A stretch of DNA of 64,000 nucleotides from an uncultured Winogradskyella sp. (GTDB lineage: Bacteria; Bacteroidota; Bacteroidia; Flavobacteriales; Flavobacteriaceae). The notes under the pieces were generated by a model. That model had not been told where the DNA came from. It did not search any database and worked only from the letters and a program-made list of their open reading frames with translations. A program made the translations under genes and the position numbers. The DNA lies in the NCBI RefSeq assembly GCF_937958655.1, contig NZ_CALGNH010000006.1, forward strand, positions 1 to 64,000, given 5' to 3'. Below are positions 23,556-32,277 of this stretch, piece by piece. Position 1 is the stretch's first letter. Each line of letters begins with the position of its first letter.

Positions 23556-24851
23556 CTATGCTCTCTCTATTAAAAACGATTTTAGTGCATCATAAGAATT
23601 AATAGGTATTGCTACTTTCTTTTTATGAATAACAGATTCAATTTGTTTAGGCAGTTCAACCTTTTCTTCTATAACTGCCTCTACAACATCTAAAAATTTA
23701 GTAGGGTGTGCTGTTTCTAAAAACACAACATGGCTATCATTAGTTTCTAAATACGTTTTAGCGCCTAAGTAGCCAACAGCTCCGTGCGGATCTGCTATGT
23801 AATTGTAATCTTTAAATAATTCTAAAAGTGCTGTTTTGGTATCTGTATCTGAAAAGCTGTAGGATGATAAATTTGCTTTAAGGACTTCAAAATCATTATT
23901 GTGCAGTTCTTGTATACGGATAAAATTACTTGGATTACCAACATCCATGGCATTACTAATTGTCTGTACCGATGGTTTTGGTTCATAAGATTTTGTATCC
24001 ATATACTTAACAACAGTATCATTTGCATTATTAGACGCTATAAAGTGCTTAACTGGCAAACCTAGCTTTTGGGCTACCATGCCTGCGCAAATATTTCCGA
24101 AATTACCACTAGGAATAGAAAATGAAATATCCTTATAGGTTCCTTTTAATTGTTTGTATGCAAATAAATAATAGAATAATTGCGGTAACCAACGTGCTAC
24201 ATTAATTGAGTTGGCAGACGTTAATTGCATTTTGCTAGTCAGTTCATCATCCATAAATGCACGTTTTACCATGTCTTGGCAATCGTCAAATACACCATCA
24301 ACTTCTAAAGCTGTAATGTTTTGGCCTAACGTTGTGAGTTGTTTTTCTTGTATATCACTAACTTTACCACTCGGATATAATATGACCACATTAACCCCTT
24401 TTACTCCTAAAAAACCATTGGCTACAGCTCCGCCTGTATCACCAGATGTAGCTACTAAAACGGTAACTTCGTTGGTGTTATTTTTATTAAAATAACCTAG
24501 ACATCTTGCCATAAAACGTGCGCCAACATCTTTAAATGCCATTGTTGGTCCATGAAACAACTCTAATGTTGAAATATTTTTGTCGATGTTTACAATAGGA
24601 AAATCAAAATTTAAGGTGTCTTCAACTATGGTTTTTAGAACAGCTTCTGGTATTTCGGGTACGATAAATTGCTTAATAGCTTCAAACGCTATTTCTGCGT
24701 TAGATTTGTCCTTAATAGTTTCAAAAAATGAAGCTTCTAATGGTGTTATAGATTCCGGAAAATATAAACCTTTGTCTGGCGCTAAGCCTCTAACTACAGC
24801 ATCCGCAAAGGTAGTCTGAGGTGCTTTTCTATTAAGTGAATAATAATTCAT
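23556..24851 (-). CDS. thrC: threonine synthase
   Basis: It encodes 431 aa, PLP dependent, converting O-phosphohomoserine to threonine. The start MNYYSLNRKAPQTTFADAVV and the PLP lysine in ELFHGPTMAFKDVG (Lys107) are typical. VATSGDTGGAVANGF is the phosphate-binding loop, and SIPSGNFGNICAGMVAQ and the late DPHGAVGYLGAK also belong to the family. It is cytosolic and the last gene of the thrA-thrB-thrC operon. Its ATG overlaps the thrB stop by one base (TAATG). No terminator is visible in the 170 nt downstream. Confidence 0.97.
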   Translation of the reverse strand: MNYYSLNRKAPQTTFADAVVRGLAPDKGLYFPESITPLEASFFETIKDKSNAEIAFEAIKQFIVPEIPEAVLKTIVEDTLNFDFPIVNIDKNISTLELFHGPTMAFKDVGARFMARCLGYFNKNNTNEVTVLVATSGDTGGAVANGFLGVKGVNVVILYPSGKVSDIQEKQLTTLGQNITALEVDGVFDDCQDMVKRAFMDDELTSKMQLTSANSINVARWLPQLFYYLFAYKQLKGTYKDISFSIPSGNFGNICAGMVAQKLGLPVKHFIASNNANDTVVKYMDTKSYEPKPSVQTISNAMDVGNPSNFIRIQELHNNDFEVLKANLSSYSFSDTDTKTALLELFKDYNYIADPHGAVGYLGAKTYLETNDSHVVFLETAHPTKFLDVVEAVIEEKVELPKQIESVIHKKKVAIPINSYDALKSFLIERA

Positions 24852-25774
24852 TATAATGTTTTTATACCTTGGGTATTAATCTTAGAAACGTACGTTTCAA
24901 ATTCTATATCTGTTTTTGAGTAAACCTCTTGCATAGCAGATTCTACGGCTTTTGCAGTCGCTTCACTTTTACTCAATGCAAAAATTGAAGGTCCAGAACC
25001 AGAAATAGCACAACCTAATGCACCAGCATTGTTAGCTGCTAATTTAACAGCATCAAAATGCGGAATGAGTTGTTTACGGTGTGGTTCAATTACAACATCT
25101 ATTAAGGCTTCTTTTAGTAGGTCGTAATTATTGGTGTGTAGTGCATGCACCAGACTACCAACATTAGCCCATTGTGTAATAGCATGTTGAAGTGGAATTT
25201 GTTTTGGCAAGATGGCTCTAGACTCAGAGGTTTTTATTTCAATTTGTGGATGAATTAAAGTGGCAAAAATATCTGGCGGTGTTGGTAACTCTAAAACGTG
25301 TAAAGGACAAGCGCTCTTTACTAAAGTGAAGCCGCCAAAAATAGCTGGTGCTAAATTATCTGCATGTTCGCATTGGCTAGCTAGTGCTTCCCCTTTCATT
25401 GCATAGTAGGTAAGCTTTGTTTTATCTAAGGGTTTTCCCAATAATTCATTCATACCGTAAACACTACCTGCGGCACTAGCAGAACTACTGCCAATTCCAC
25501 TTCCGGGTTTAATGTTCTTATAAATTTCTATCTCAAAACCACAATCTGGTTGTAAGGCTTCATACATGGCCAATGCAGAAACACCAGCAACATTCTTCTC
25601 TGCTTCATATGGTAAATCATAACCTTCAATTTTAGTAATTCTTATACCTTTTTCTGCAGTTTTTCTTACTACCATTTCATCACCTATAGCGTCTAAGCAG
25701 TAGCCGAGCACATCAAATCCGCAGGCAACATTGGCTACTGTGGCAGGTGAAAATAGTCTTATTTCGTTATTCAT
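24851..25774 (-). CDS. thrB: homoserine kinase
   Basis: 307 aa from the Met at 25774. The longer open frame to 25813 runs back inside thrA, and MNNEIRLFSPATVANVACGFD matches the family start. It is a GHMP kinase: the ATP loop GSGIGSSSASAAGSVYG (about 81-97) and the C-terminal ALGCAISGSGPSIFAL glycine-rich motif are visible. It phosphorylates homoserine using ATP. The gene starts 25 nt after the thrA stop and shares a base with the thrC start, so the three proteins are made together. Confidence 0.97.
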   Translation of the reverse strand: MNNEIRLFSPATVANVACGFDVLGYCLDAIGDEMVVRKTAEKGIRITKIEGYDLPYEAEKNVAGVSALAMYEALQPDCGFEIEIYKNIKPGSGIGSSSASAAGSVYGMNELLGKPLDKTKLTYYAMKGEALASQCEHADNLAPAIFGGFTLVKSACPLHVLELPTPPDIFATLIHPQIEIKTSESRAILPKQIPLQHAITQWANVGSLVHALHTNNYDLLKEALIDVVIEPHRKQLIPHFDAVKLAANNAGALGCAISGSGPSIFALSKSEATAKAVESAMQEVYSKTDIEFETYVSKINTQGIKTL

Positions 25775-25799
25775 TTCTAATGGGTGCTTAATTTGTGAA

Positions 25800-28271
25800 C
25801 TAGCCGTTAGCAATTCTCATTATATCAGCAAACAAACCAGAAGCAGTAACATCTGCACCTGCACCTGCACCTTTAATAATCATTGGCTGATCTGGGTAAC
25901 GTTGGGTGTAGAACATTACAATATTATCTTTTCCTTCTAGATTAAAGAAGGGATGACTTTTTGGGATTTCTTTTAAACCAACTTTGGCTTTTCCGTTTTT
26001 AAATTCTGCTACAAACTTTAATTGACTGTTATTTTTTACGGCAGATTTATAAAGGCTTTGATAATGGCTTTCGTCTGATTTTAGTGTTTCAAAAAAGTCG
26101 GCAACGGTTGTTGCATTAACGGCATTATTGGTTAAAAAGTTATCTATATTAATATCCTCTAACTCTATTAAATGGCCACTTTCTCTTGCTAAAATTAAAA
26201 TTTTACGCGCTACATCAATACCACTTAAATCTATTCTTGGATCTGGTTCTGTATACCCTTCTTCCTGTGCTTGTTTTACGACCTCATAAAATGTAGTCTT
26301 GTCATTATACGTGTTAAATATAAAATTAAGACTACCAGATAAAACCGCTTCTATAGAATGTACCTTATCACCAGACGCTATGAGATGTCTTAAGGTGTCT
26401 ATAACAGGAAGCCCAGCGCCGACGTTAGTTTCAAACAAAAAAGCTGCATTATATTGCCTAGATAGTTGTTTTAAATCATTGTAATATTCAATAGAACTTG
26501 AGCAGGCAATTTTATTACACGCAACTACTGAAATACTTTGTTTTAAGTAGTTAGAGTATATGTTTGCAACATCTTTATTAGCCGTGATATCAACAAATAC
26601 AGAATTTCTTAGGTTAAGCTTTTTGGCATAATTAAAAAATCCGTCTAAAGTGGCGTCCTCACCTTCTAAAAGGTCATTTTTCCAACTGCTCAAATCAACT
26701 CCCTCATCGTTAACAAGCATTTTACGCGAGTTGGATAAGCCAATAACTCTGAGATTGATTTTAAAATGTTTTTTAATATAGGAATTCTGTTGTTTCAATT
26801 GTTCAATTAATCGTTCTCCGACGTTACCTACACCAGCAATAAAAAGATTAATTTGTTTATTCTTAATTTCAAAGAATTGTTCGTGCAGGCTGTTTAGTGC
26901 TTTTTTTACATCGTCTTTATGAACAACAGCAGATATATTACGTTCTGAAGCTCCTTGTGCTATAGCTCTAATATTTACATTATTTTTTCCTAAGGTGCTA
27001 AACATTTTACCACTGATGCCTTGGTGACTTTTCATTTTATCACCTACAACGGCTATGATTGATAAATTAGTTTCAACAACAATTGGATCTAATTTCTGAA
27101 GTGTAATTTCATACTCAAAAACAGTATCAATCAGTTCCTTTGCACGCTGAGCATCACTGTCTGAGATTGCAAAACAGATGGAATGTTCAGACGAGGATTG
27201 CGTAATGAGGACAATATTAATCTTTTCTTGTGCAAGCGTCTCAAATAAGCGTTTACTAAAGCCAGGAACACCTACCATACCATTGCCTTGCAGTGTTAAA
27301 AGCGCAATATTTTCTATATTACTAAGACCCTTTACGACCGAACCATTGCTTTTTACGGTTTCTATTATTGTGGTGCCTATCGCCTCTGGATCCATAGTGT
27401 TTTTAATACGTATAGGAATACCTTTTTTAAGAACTGGCATTACGGTTGGTGGATAAAGAACTTTGGCACCAAAATGCGAAAGCTCTATGGCTTCTTTATA
27501 AGATAACTCGCTAATAGGAGCAGCTTGCTTTACTAATTTTGGATTTGTTGTAAACATGCCACTAACATCTGTCCAGATTTGAAGTTCGTTAGCGTTTAAT
27601 GCGGATGCTATTATTGCGGCTGTATAGTCAGATCCGCCTCGTCCAAGTGTTGTTATTTCGCCAGTTGTAGATTTTGATACAAATCCAGGCAATAAAACGA
27701 TGGCATTAGTATTGGATTTAAAGTATGATTCAATATTAGAATTGGTTATTTTAAAATTAACATTAGCCTTGTTAAAATTAGAATCCGTAACAATGAGTTC
27801 TTGAGAATTTTTAATTTCAGAATCTAGATTGTGAGCTACTAGAGCGTATTGTATTATGGTGGAAGATAATTGTTCGCCAAAGCTTAATAATTTGTCTTTG
27901 GTTTTTGGTGTAAGCTCGTTAATTAAGTAAATTCCATCTAAAAGTTCTTTAAAGCTACTTAATTTTTCAGAAATTAAATCATACAATTCATTATGCTTTT
28001 CTTTAATGCTTGCGTTATCTTTAAACGAATCAAATAAACCTTCAATAACTTTATTGTGTTTAGACCAAATAGCATTGTAGCATTTTATGTAGCTTTGATC
28101 TTTTTGGCATGCTAAATCTGCAGCCTCTAATAATTTATCTGTAATACCACCCACAGCAGAAACAACGACAGCAATTTTAGAATCAGCTGATTGTGCTTTA
28201 AGAATGGATATAACTTTATTTATGTTTTTGGCAGAGCCTACGGAGGTTCCTCCAAATTTTAGGATTTTCAT
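25800..28271 (-). CDS. thrA: bifunctional aspartokinase / homoserine dehydrogenase
   Basis: It encodes 823 aa, as expected for the two-domain enzyme. Aspartokinase (1 to about 290): MKILKFGGTSVGS, the LGRGGSDYTAAIIA segment and LYPPTVMPVLKKGIPI. ACT domains (about 310-460): LTLQGNGMVGVPGFSKRLF and AVVGDKMKSHQGI, the likely threonine-binding region. Homoserine dehydrogenase (about 465-823): FIAGVGNVGERLIEQL (NAD(P) fold), SGSLNFIFNTY, EGYTEPDPRIDLSG and the end GAGAGADVTASGLFADI. It commits aspartate semialdehyde to threonine and is expected to be feedback regulated. A leader ORF precedes it. Confidence 0.97.
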   Translation of the reverse strand: MKILKFGGTSVGSAKNINKVISILKAQSADSKIAVVVSAVGGITDKLLEAADLACQKDQSYIKCYNAIWSKHNKVIEGLFDSFKDNASIKEKHNELYDLISEKLSSFKELLDGIYLINELTPKTKDKLLSFGEQLSSTIIQYALVAHNLDSEIKNSQELIVTDSNFNKANVNFKITNSNIESYFKSNTNAIVLLPGFVSKSTTGEITTLGRGGSDYTAAIIASALNANELQIWTDVSGMFTTNPKLVKQAAPISELSYKEAIELSHFGAKVLYPPTVMPVLKKGIPIRIKNTMDPEAIGTTIIETVKSNGSVVKGLSNIENIALLTLQGNGMVGVPGFSKRLFETLAQEKINIVLITQSSSEHSICFAISDSDAQRAKELIDTVFEYEITLQKLDPIVVETNLSIIAVVGDKMKSHQGISGKMFSTLGKNNVNIRAIAQGASERNISAVVHKDDVKKALNSLHEQFFEIKNKQINLFIAGVGNVGERLIEQLKQQNSYIKKHFKINLRVIGLSNSRKMLVNDEGVDLSSWKNDLLEGEDATLDGFFNYAKKLNLRNSVFVDITANKDVANIYSNYLKQSISVVACNKIACSSSIEYYNDLKQLSRQYNAAFLFETNVGAGLPVIDTLRHLIASGDKVHSIEAVLSGSLNFIFNTYNDKTTFYEVVKQAQEEGYTEPDPRIDLSGIDVARKILILARESGHLIELEDINIDNFLTNNAVNATTVADFFETLKSDESHYQSLYKSAVKNNSQLKFVAEFKNGKAKVGLKEIPKSHPFFNLEGKDNIVMFYTQRYPDQPMIIKGAGAGADVTASGLFADIMRIANG

Positions 28272-28333
28272 AATTGTAAATTTGTAATAATAAAAATATC
28301 GAATAGGACAAAAAAGGGTCGGAGAGCATATAC

Positions 28334-28438
28334 TTATAAATTACCCCAAAGGGTAATAATAGAAGAAATTATAACCGTAAAAAAAGACATCATTAAGGTG
28401 AGCTTTTGAGTTGATGATATGTTTAATTTTGTAGGCAT
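28334..28438 (-). CDS. thr operon leader peptide ORF (thrL-like)
   Basis: This ORF is 34 codons, starting at ATG 28438 and stopping at TAA 28336-28334, upstream of thrA. It contains five Thr and five Ile codons (29% of the peptide), with the run TVIISSIIT at residues 21-29. A consensus minus-strand promoter ends 7 nt before the ATG, so the transcript would begin almost at the start codon. A perfect 7-bp hairpin covers the last codons. This is what an attenuation leader for a threonine/isoleucine-sensitive operon looks like. The peptide is also hydrophobic (MMSFFTVIISSIITLW), so a small membrane peptide is the alternative. No homologue was checked. Confidence 0.55.
   Translation of the reverse strand: MPTKLNISSTQKLTLMMSFFTVIISSIITLWGNL
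28340..28357 (-). promoter_or_regulatory. hairpin at the end of the thr leader ORF
   Basis: ATTACCC (28340-28346) pairs perfectly with GGGTAAT (28351-28357) around a 4-nt loop. It overlaps codons 28-33 and so could be opened by a ribosome translating the leader. On the minus strand a GACCC followed by T6 lies further downstream (about 28303-28313) and could compete for the GGG arm, forming a weak terminator. The pairing is short, so this reading is tentative. Confidence 0.4.
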
Positions 28439-28445
28439 AAAGCAT

Positions 28446-28453
28446 CAAATGTA
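28446..28453 (-). promoter_or_regulatory. minus-strand promoter TTG-N19-TACATTTG of the thr operon
   Basis: On the minus strand the -7 box TACATTTG ends 7 nt before the leader ATG at 28438, and a TTG (28475-28473) lies 19 nt upstream, the textbook Bacteroidota spacing. I see no other TAnnTTTG box between here and thrA. Confidence 0.75.
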
Positions 28454-28574
28454 TTACATTTACGGATAGAAACAAACAAATGCTTTCTTTTTGAAGATTT
28501 GTCAAAAAAGTGACGTTTTAAATCCTAAAAACGAAATATAATTAGCCTAAAATAGAAGGTATTAAATAATTTAC

Positions 28575-30137
28575 ATGAAGCTATATTCTAAAGAACAAAT
28601 TTATACAGGTGATAAATTAACAGCAGAACGACAAAATATATCACCTATTGATTTAATGGAACGTGCAGGAACCCAAATTTTTAATTGGATTCATATGCGC
28701 ATGCAGGGTGCACAGGTACCAATACACGTATTCTGTGGTATTGGAAATAATGGAGGTGATGGTTTAGTTTTAGCAAGGCATTTAATAACCCACGGTTATA
28801 ATGTGATTACTTATATTGTAAATTGTAGTGATAAACGAACTAAAGGCTTTTTAACCAATTATGATCGAATAAAAGATGTTACCAAAGATTGGCCAAACGT
28901 GCTGAGTTGCGGAAGCGATTATTCAGATATCGTTATAGAAGAGCGAGACATTATAGTAGATGCAGTATTTGGTATAGGGCTTAATCGGCCACCTAATGAT
29001 TGGGTTGTAGGTTTATTTAAGCTTTGGAGCGCCTCAAAGGCATTTACCCTTTCTATAGATATACCATCTGGTTTATATACTGATAAGGCAGTTGAAGATA
29101 ATGAAGCTGTTGTTTTTGCAAATTATACTTTAAGTTTTCAATCGCCTAAGCTAGTTTTCTTTTTGCCTGAAACCGCTAAGTATACAATACAGTGGGAAGT
29201 TATAGATATTGGTATAGATAGAGCATTTTTAATGCAGACCGAAACAGAGGCTCAACTCATTTCTAAATTTGAGGTCTTACCAATTTACAAACCGAGAGAT
29301 AAATTTGCTCACAAGGGTGATTTTGGTCATGCCTTAATAGTGGGAGGTAGTTATGGTAAAATTGGAGCTGTAAATTTAGCAAGTAGAGCAGCTTTAAGTT
29401 CTGGCGCAGGCTTGGTAACAGCTTATATTCCTAAATGCGGTTACCATAGTATACAAGCGTCTTTACCAGAAGCAATGGTTATTACAAATGGTGAAGAGTT
29501 AATAGATACAATTCATTTTGATATAGAACCTAGCGTTGTTGGAATAGGTGTAGGAATGGGTACTGCTGACGCTACAATAAATGCTTTTGAAGTCTTTCTA
29601 AAATCAAATAAACTGCCATTAGTAATAGATGCTGATGGTTTAAATTGTTTAGCAAAAAAGAAAGCACTTTTAAAACTATTGCCAGAGCAAACTATATTAA
29701 CACCGCATCCAAAAGAACTAGAACGATTAATAGGGTCTTGGTCTAACGATTTTGATAAACTAAAGAAAGTAAAGGCCTTTTCTAACAAACACAACGTTAT
29801 TGTGCTAATTAAGGGAGCTAATTCTATAACGGTATTTGGGGATAAGTTATATATATATACTACAGGAAATCCTGGTTTAGCAACTGCAGGAAGTGGTGAT
29901 GTATTAACAGGGATAATAACAGGATTGGTTGCTCAAGGTTATTTACCGTTAGATGCAACTATTTTTGGTACGTACTTACATGGTAAGTCTGCGGATATAT
30001 CTTTAGAAGATTTTGGTTATCAAAGTTTAATTGCTAGCCATATTATTGAAGCATTAGGAATAGCCTATATAGACTTATTTAAGCAACCAGAACAAGAACA
30101 AGCCCAAGGCGAGAAACAAAAACAAAAACAAGATTAG
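28575..30137 (+). CDS. nnr: bifunctional NAD(P)H-hydrate epimerase / ADP-dependent dehydratase
   Basis: It encodes 520 aa. The N-terminal YjeF/epimerase domain (1 to about 215) has PIDLMERAGTQIFNWI, FCGIGNNGGDGLVLARHL and the conserved VDAVFGIGLNRP. The C-terminal carbohydrate-kinase-like dehydratase domain (about 235-505) has HKGDFGHALIVGGSYGKIGA, VIDADGLNCL, LTPHPKELERL and the catalytic GNPGLATAGSGDVLTGII. Together they repair hydrated NAD(P)H using ADP. It is cytosolic. The last 15 residues are a low-complexity Gln/Lys/Glu tail beyond the domain. It is monocistronic, with a terminator downstream and thr operon divergent upstream. Confidence 0.95.
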   Translation: MKLYSKEQIYTGDKLTAERQNISPIDLMERAGTQIFNWIHMRMQGAQVPIHVFCGIGNNGGDGLVLARHLITHGYNVITYIVNCSDKRTKGFLTNYDRIKDVTKDWPNVLSCGSDYSDIVIEERDIIVDAVFGIGLNRPPNDWVVGLFKLWSASKAFTLSIDIPSGLYTDKAVEDNEAVVFANYTLSFQSPKLVFFLPETAKYTIQWEVIDIGIDRAFLMQTETEAQLISKFEVLPIYKPRDKFAHKGDFGHALIVGGSYGKIGAVNLASRAALSSGAGLVTAYIPKCGYHSIQASLPEAMVITNGEELIDTIHFDIEPSVVGIGVGMGTADATINAFEVFLKSNKLPLVIDADGLNCLAKKKALLKLLPEQTILTPHPKELERLIGSWSNDFDKLKKVKAFSNKHNVIVLIKGANSITVFGDKLYIYTTGNPGLATAGSGDVLTGIITGLVAQGYLPLDATIFGTYLHGKSADISLEDFGYQSLIASHIIEALGIAYIDLFKQPEQEQAQGEKQKQKQD

Positions 30138-30146
30138 TAGATAAAG

Positions 30147-30174
30147 CCTTGATTAGTAATGAAGGTTTTTTTTT
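30147..30174 (+). terminator. intrinsic terminator after nnr
   Basis: CCTTGATT pairs with AATGAAGG with one G-G mismatch, loop AGT, followed by T9 (30166-30174). Confidence 0.7.
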
Positions 30175-30275
30175 GATACTAAACATAATTTTAAAAAAAC
30201 GTAGAACTGACTTATTAACAATGCGTTGCAAAATCAAATTTTATTCTCAATTTTGAGATAAGTAATTTACACGTA

Positions 30276-31811
30276 ATGGCTAATTATCATATTATATCCT
30301 CAGAGAAGTTAGATATTGTTACGATATATAACATTTTTAAGGATAACAAAAAGCTAAAACTTTCAGAAGCTTCTATAGCAAGTATTAATGCGTGTAAGAC
30401 TTATTTAAATGAGAAATTAGCAACCAATAAAACACCTATGTATGGCATAAATACAGGTTTTGGTTCATTATATGATGTAAAGATTTCTGATAAGGATTTA
30501 ACCAAACTACAAGAAAACCTTGTCATGTCTCATGCTTGTGGTACTGGAGATCGTGTTCCAGAATCTGTTGTTAAGGTTATGCTACTTCTAAAGATTCAAT
30601 CTTTGAGTTATGGACATAGTGGTGTGCAATTACAAACAGTAGAGCGTCTTATAGATTTTTTTAATAATGATATTTTTCCGTTTGTATTCACACAAGGTTC
30701 TTTAGGTGCTTCTGGTGATTTGGCACCGCTAGCACACTTGGCTCTACCACTATTAGGCAAAGGTAATGTTGTGCATAAAGGAGAGGTTTATGACGCGTCA
30801 GAATTATTAGATAATTTTGGCTGGCAACCTATACAACTCCAAGCAAAGGAAGGCTTAGCATTATTAAACGGAACACAGTTTATGAGTGCTTACGGTGTCT
30901 ATCTTTTGTTAATGTCTCATAAAACCTCGTACTTGGGAGATATCGTGGCAGCCATCTCTTTGGATGCGTTTGATGGAAGAATAGATCCATTTCATGATCT
31001 GGTGCATGAAGTAAGGCCACATCCAGGGCAGCGTAAAGTTGCTAAGCGTTTTAATGAGCTTTTAGCGGATAGTGAGCTTATAAAAAGAAAAAAACAACAC
31101 GTACAAGACCCTTATTCATTTCGTTGTATCCCTCAAGTACATGGGGCAACAAAGGATACTTTAGATTTTGTTGAAAAAGTGATTTTAACCGAAATTAATT
31201 CGGTTACCGATAATCCAAATATATTTTCTGAAGAAGATTTAATTATATCTGGAGGAAATTTTCATGGGCAGCCTTTAGCATTGGCCTTGGATTACTTAAA
31301 AATAGCTATGGCTGAAATTGGTAATATATCTGAGCGCCGTATTTTTCAGCTTGTTTCTGGGTTAAGAGGATTGCCTGCATTTTTGGTGGATAATCCTGGT
31401 TTAAATTCAGGGTTTATGATCCCACAATATACAGCAGCAAGTATTGTTAGTGCCAATAAACAATTGGCATCACCAGCCAGTATAGATAGTATAGTTTCTA
31501 GTAATGGGCAAGAAGACCATGTTAGTATGGGAGCTAATGCGGCAACACAAGCGTATACGCTCATTAGAAACGTAGAGCGCATTATAGCTATTGAGTTAAT
31601 GAATGCTTCGCAAGCTTTAGAGTTTAGAAGACCTCACAAAACGTCACCGTTATTAGAATCGTTTTTAAAACATTATCGAAAGGTAGTACCGTTTATAAAA
31701 GAAGATCAAATACTACATATAGATATTGAGGCTTCAATTCAATTTTTAAGAGATGTTGATATTGAAGTAGAAGAGTTATTTTTAAATAATTATGGAGTAG
31801 ACAAACACTAA
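30276..31811 (+). CDS. hutH: histidine ammonia-lyase
   Basis: It encodes 511 aa. The MIO cofactor triad Ala145-Ser146-Gly147 lies in GSLGASGDLAPLAHLALP, and the active-site Tyr loop is in YGINTGFGSLYDV. Substrate-selectivity residues read SH (Ser85-His86 in LVMSHACGTG), as in histidine ammonia-lyases; tyrosine lyases have different residues there. It deaminates histidine to urocanate. No hutU, hutI or hutG is in the window, so the rest of the pathway must be elsewhere. It stands alone between the nnr terminator and a convergent small gene 12 nt downstream. Confidence 0.93.
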   Translation: MANYHIISSEKLDIVTIYNIFKDNKKLKLSEASIASINACKTYLNEKLATNKTPMYGINTGFGSLYDVKISDKDLTKLQENLVMSHACGTGDRVPESVVKVMLLLKIQSLSYGHSGVQLQTVERLIDFFNNDIFPFVFTQGSLGASGDLAPLAHLALPLLGKGNVVHKGEVYDASELLDNFGWQPIQLQAKEGLALLNGTQFMSAYGVYLLLMSHKTSYLGDIVAAISLDAFDGRIDPFHDLVHEVRPHPGQRKVAKRFNELLADSELIKRKKQHVQDPYSFRCIPQVHGATKDTLDFVEKVILTEINSVTDNPNIFSEEDLIISGGNFHGQPLALALDYLKIAMAEIGNISERRIFQLVSGLRGLPAFLVDNPGLNSGFMIPQYTAASIVSANKQLASPASIDSIVSSNGQEDHVSMGANAATQAYTLIRNVERIIAIELMNASQALEFRRPHKTSPLLESFLKHYRKVVPFIKEDQILHIDIEASIQFLRDVDIEVEELFLNNYGVDKH

Positions 31812-31823
31812 AAGCAGCTAAGA

Positions 31824-32189
31824 TTAATTGACCAAAGCGACTGCCCATTTAAAAGCTTGTTCTAAACTCGAAAAAATTTCAAATGGTTTATTAAAAAATA
31901 ACTTTTCTATTTGTGCGTTTACCTTAGCCTGATGGTTTTCTGAAACTACAGCAAATCCTTTTAAATTTTCGATTTTAGCCGTTTCAAAATAGATTTTCGG
32001 ATCTACTGAATACGAGTTAACACGATGGGTAATGTAAACAAAGGGTTTATTAGCAAAATATTTATCAGTAACATTAACCAAAATCATATTGTGCTCTGGT
32101 GTAATGTTGATTCCTTCTTTTATAACAACAACGACATATTTGTCATAAATTGTCATGTCACAAAAGTCGAAAGTGAGGAAGTCTTTCAT
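31824..32189 (-). CDS. SpoIIAA/STAS-like protein, paralogue 2
   Basis: It encodes 121 aa, shorter than paralogue 1 at 8356 but with the same core: YVVVVIKEGINITPEH, then FVYITHRVNSYSVDPKIYFE (NRINSYSAS in the other). It is soluble and probably STAS- or SEC14-like in fold. The C-terminal EIFSSLEQAFKWA helix is typical of this flavobacterial group. It sits between hutH (convergent, 12 nt) and the clpC terminator. The role is unknown; two divergent copies in one window suggest different partners or ligands. Confidence 0.6.
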   Translation of the reverse strand: MKDFLTFDFCDMTIYDKYVVVVIKEGINITPEHNMILVNVTDKYFANKPFVYITHRVNSYSVDPKIYFETAKIENLKGFAVVSENHQAKVNAQIEKLFFNKPFEIFSSLEQAFKWAVALVN

Positions 32190-32220
32190 GGTTATGCACT
32201 ATTCTATGATTAGGGCCAAT

Positions 32221-32252
32221 AAAAAAACTCCTTCAATTGAAGGAGTTTTTTT
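32221..32252 (-). terminator. intrinsic terminator after clpC
   Basis: It is a perfect palindrome: A7-CTCCTTCAA (32221-32236) pairs with TTGAAGGAG-T7 (32237-32252). It lies downstream of clpC on the minus strand, and its symmetry would let it act in either direction. Confidence 0.9.
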
Positions 32253-32277
32253 AGTTAATCCTTACTGTTATTTTTAA

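Noticed and set aside
30241-30261. Inverted repeat TTAT-CTCAA/TTGAG-ATAA before hutH as a repressor operator
   Set aside because: The repeat is short and imperfect in AT-rich DNA, with no regulator gene nearby; chance occurrence is likely.
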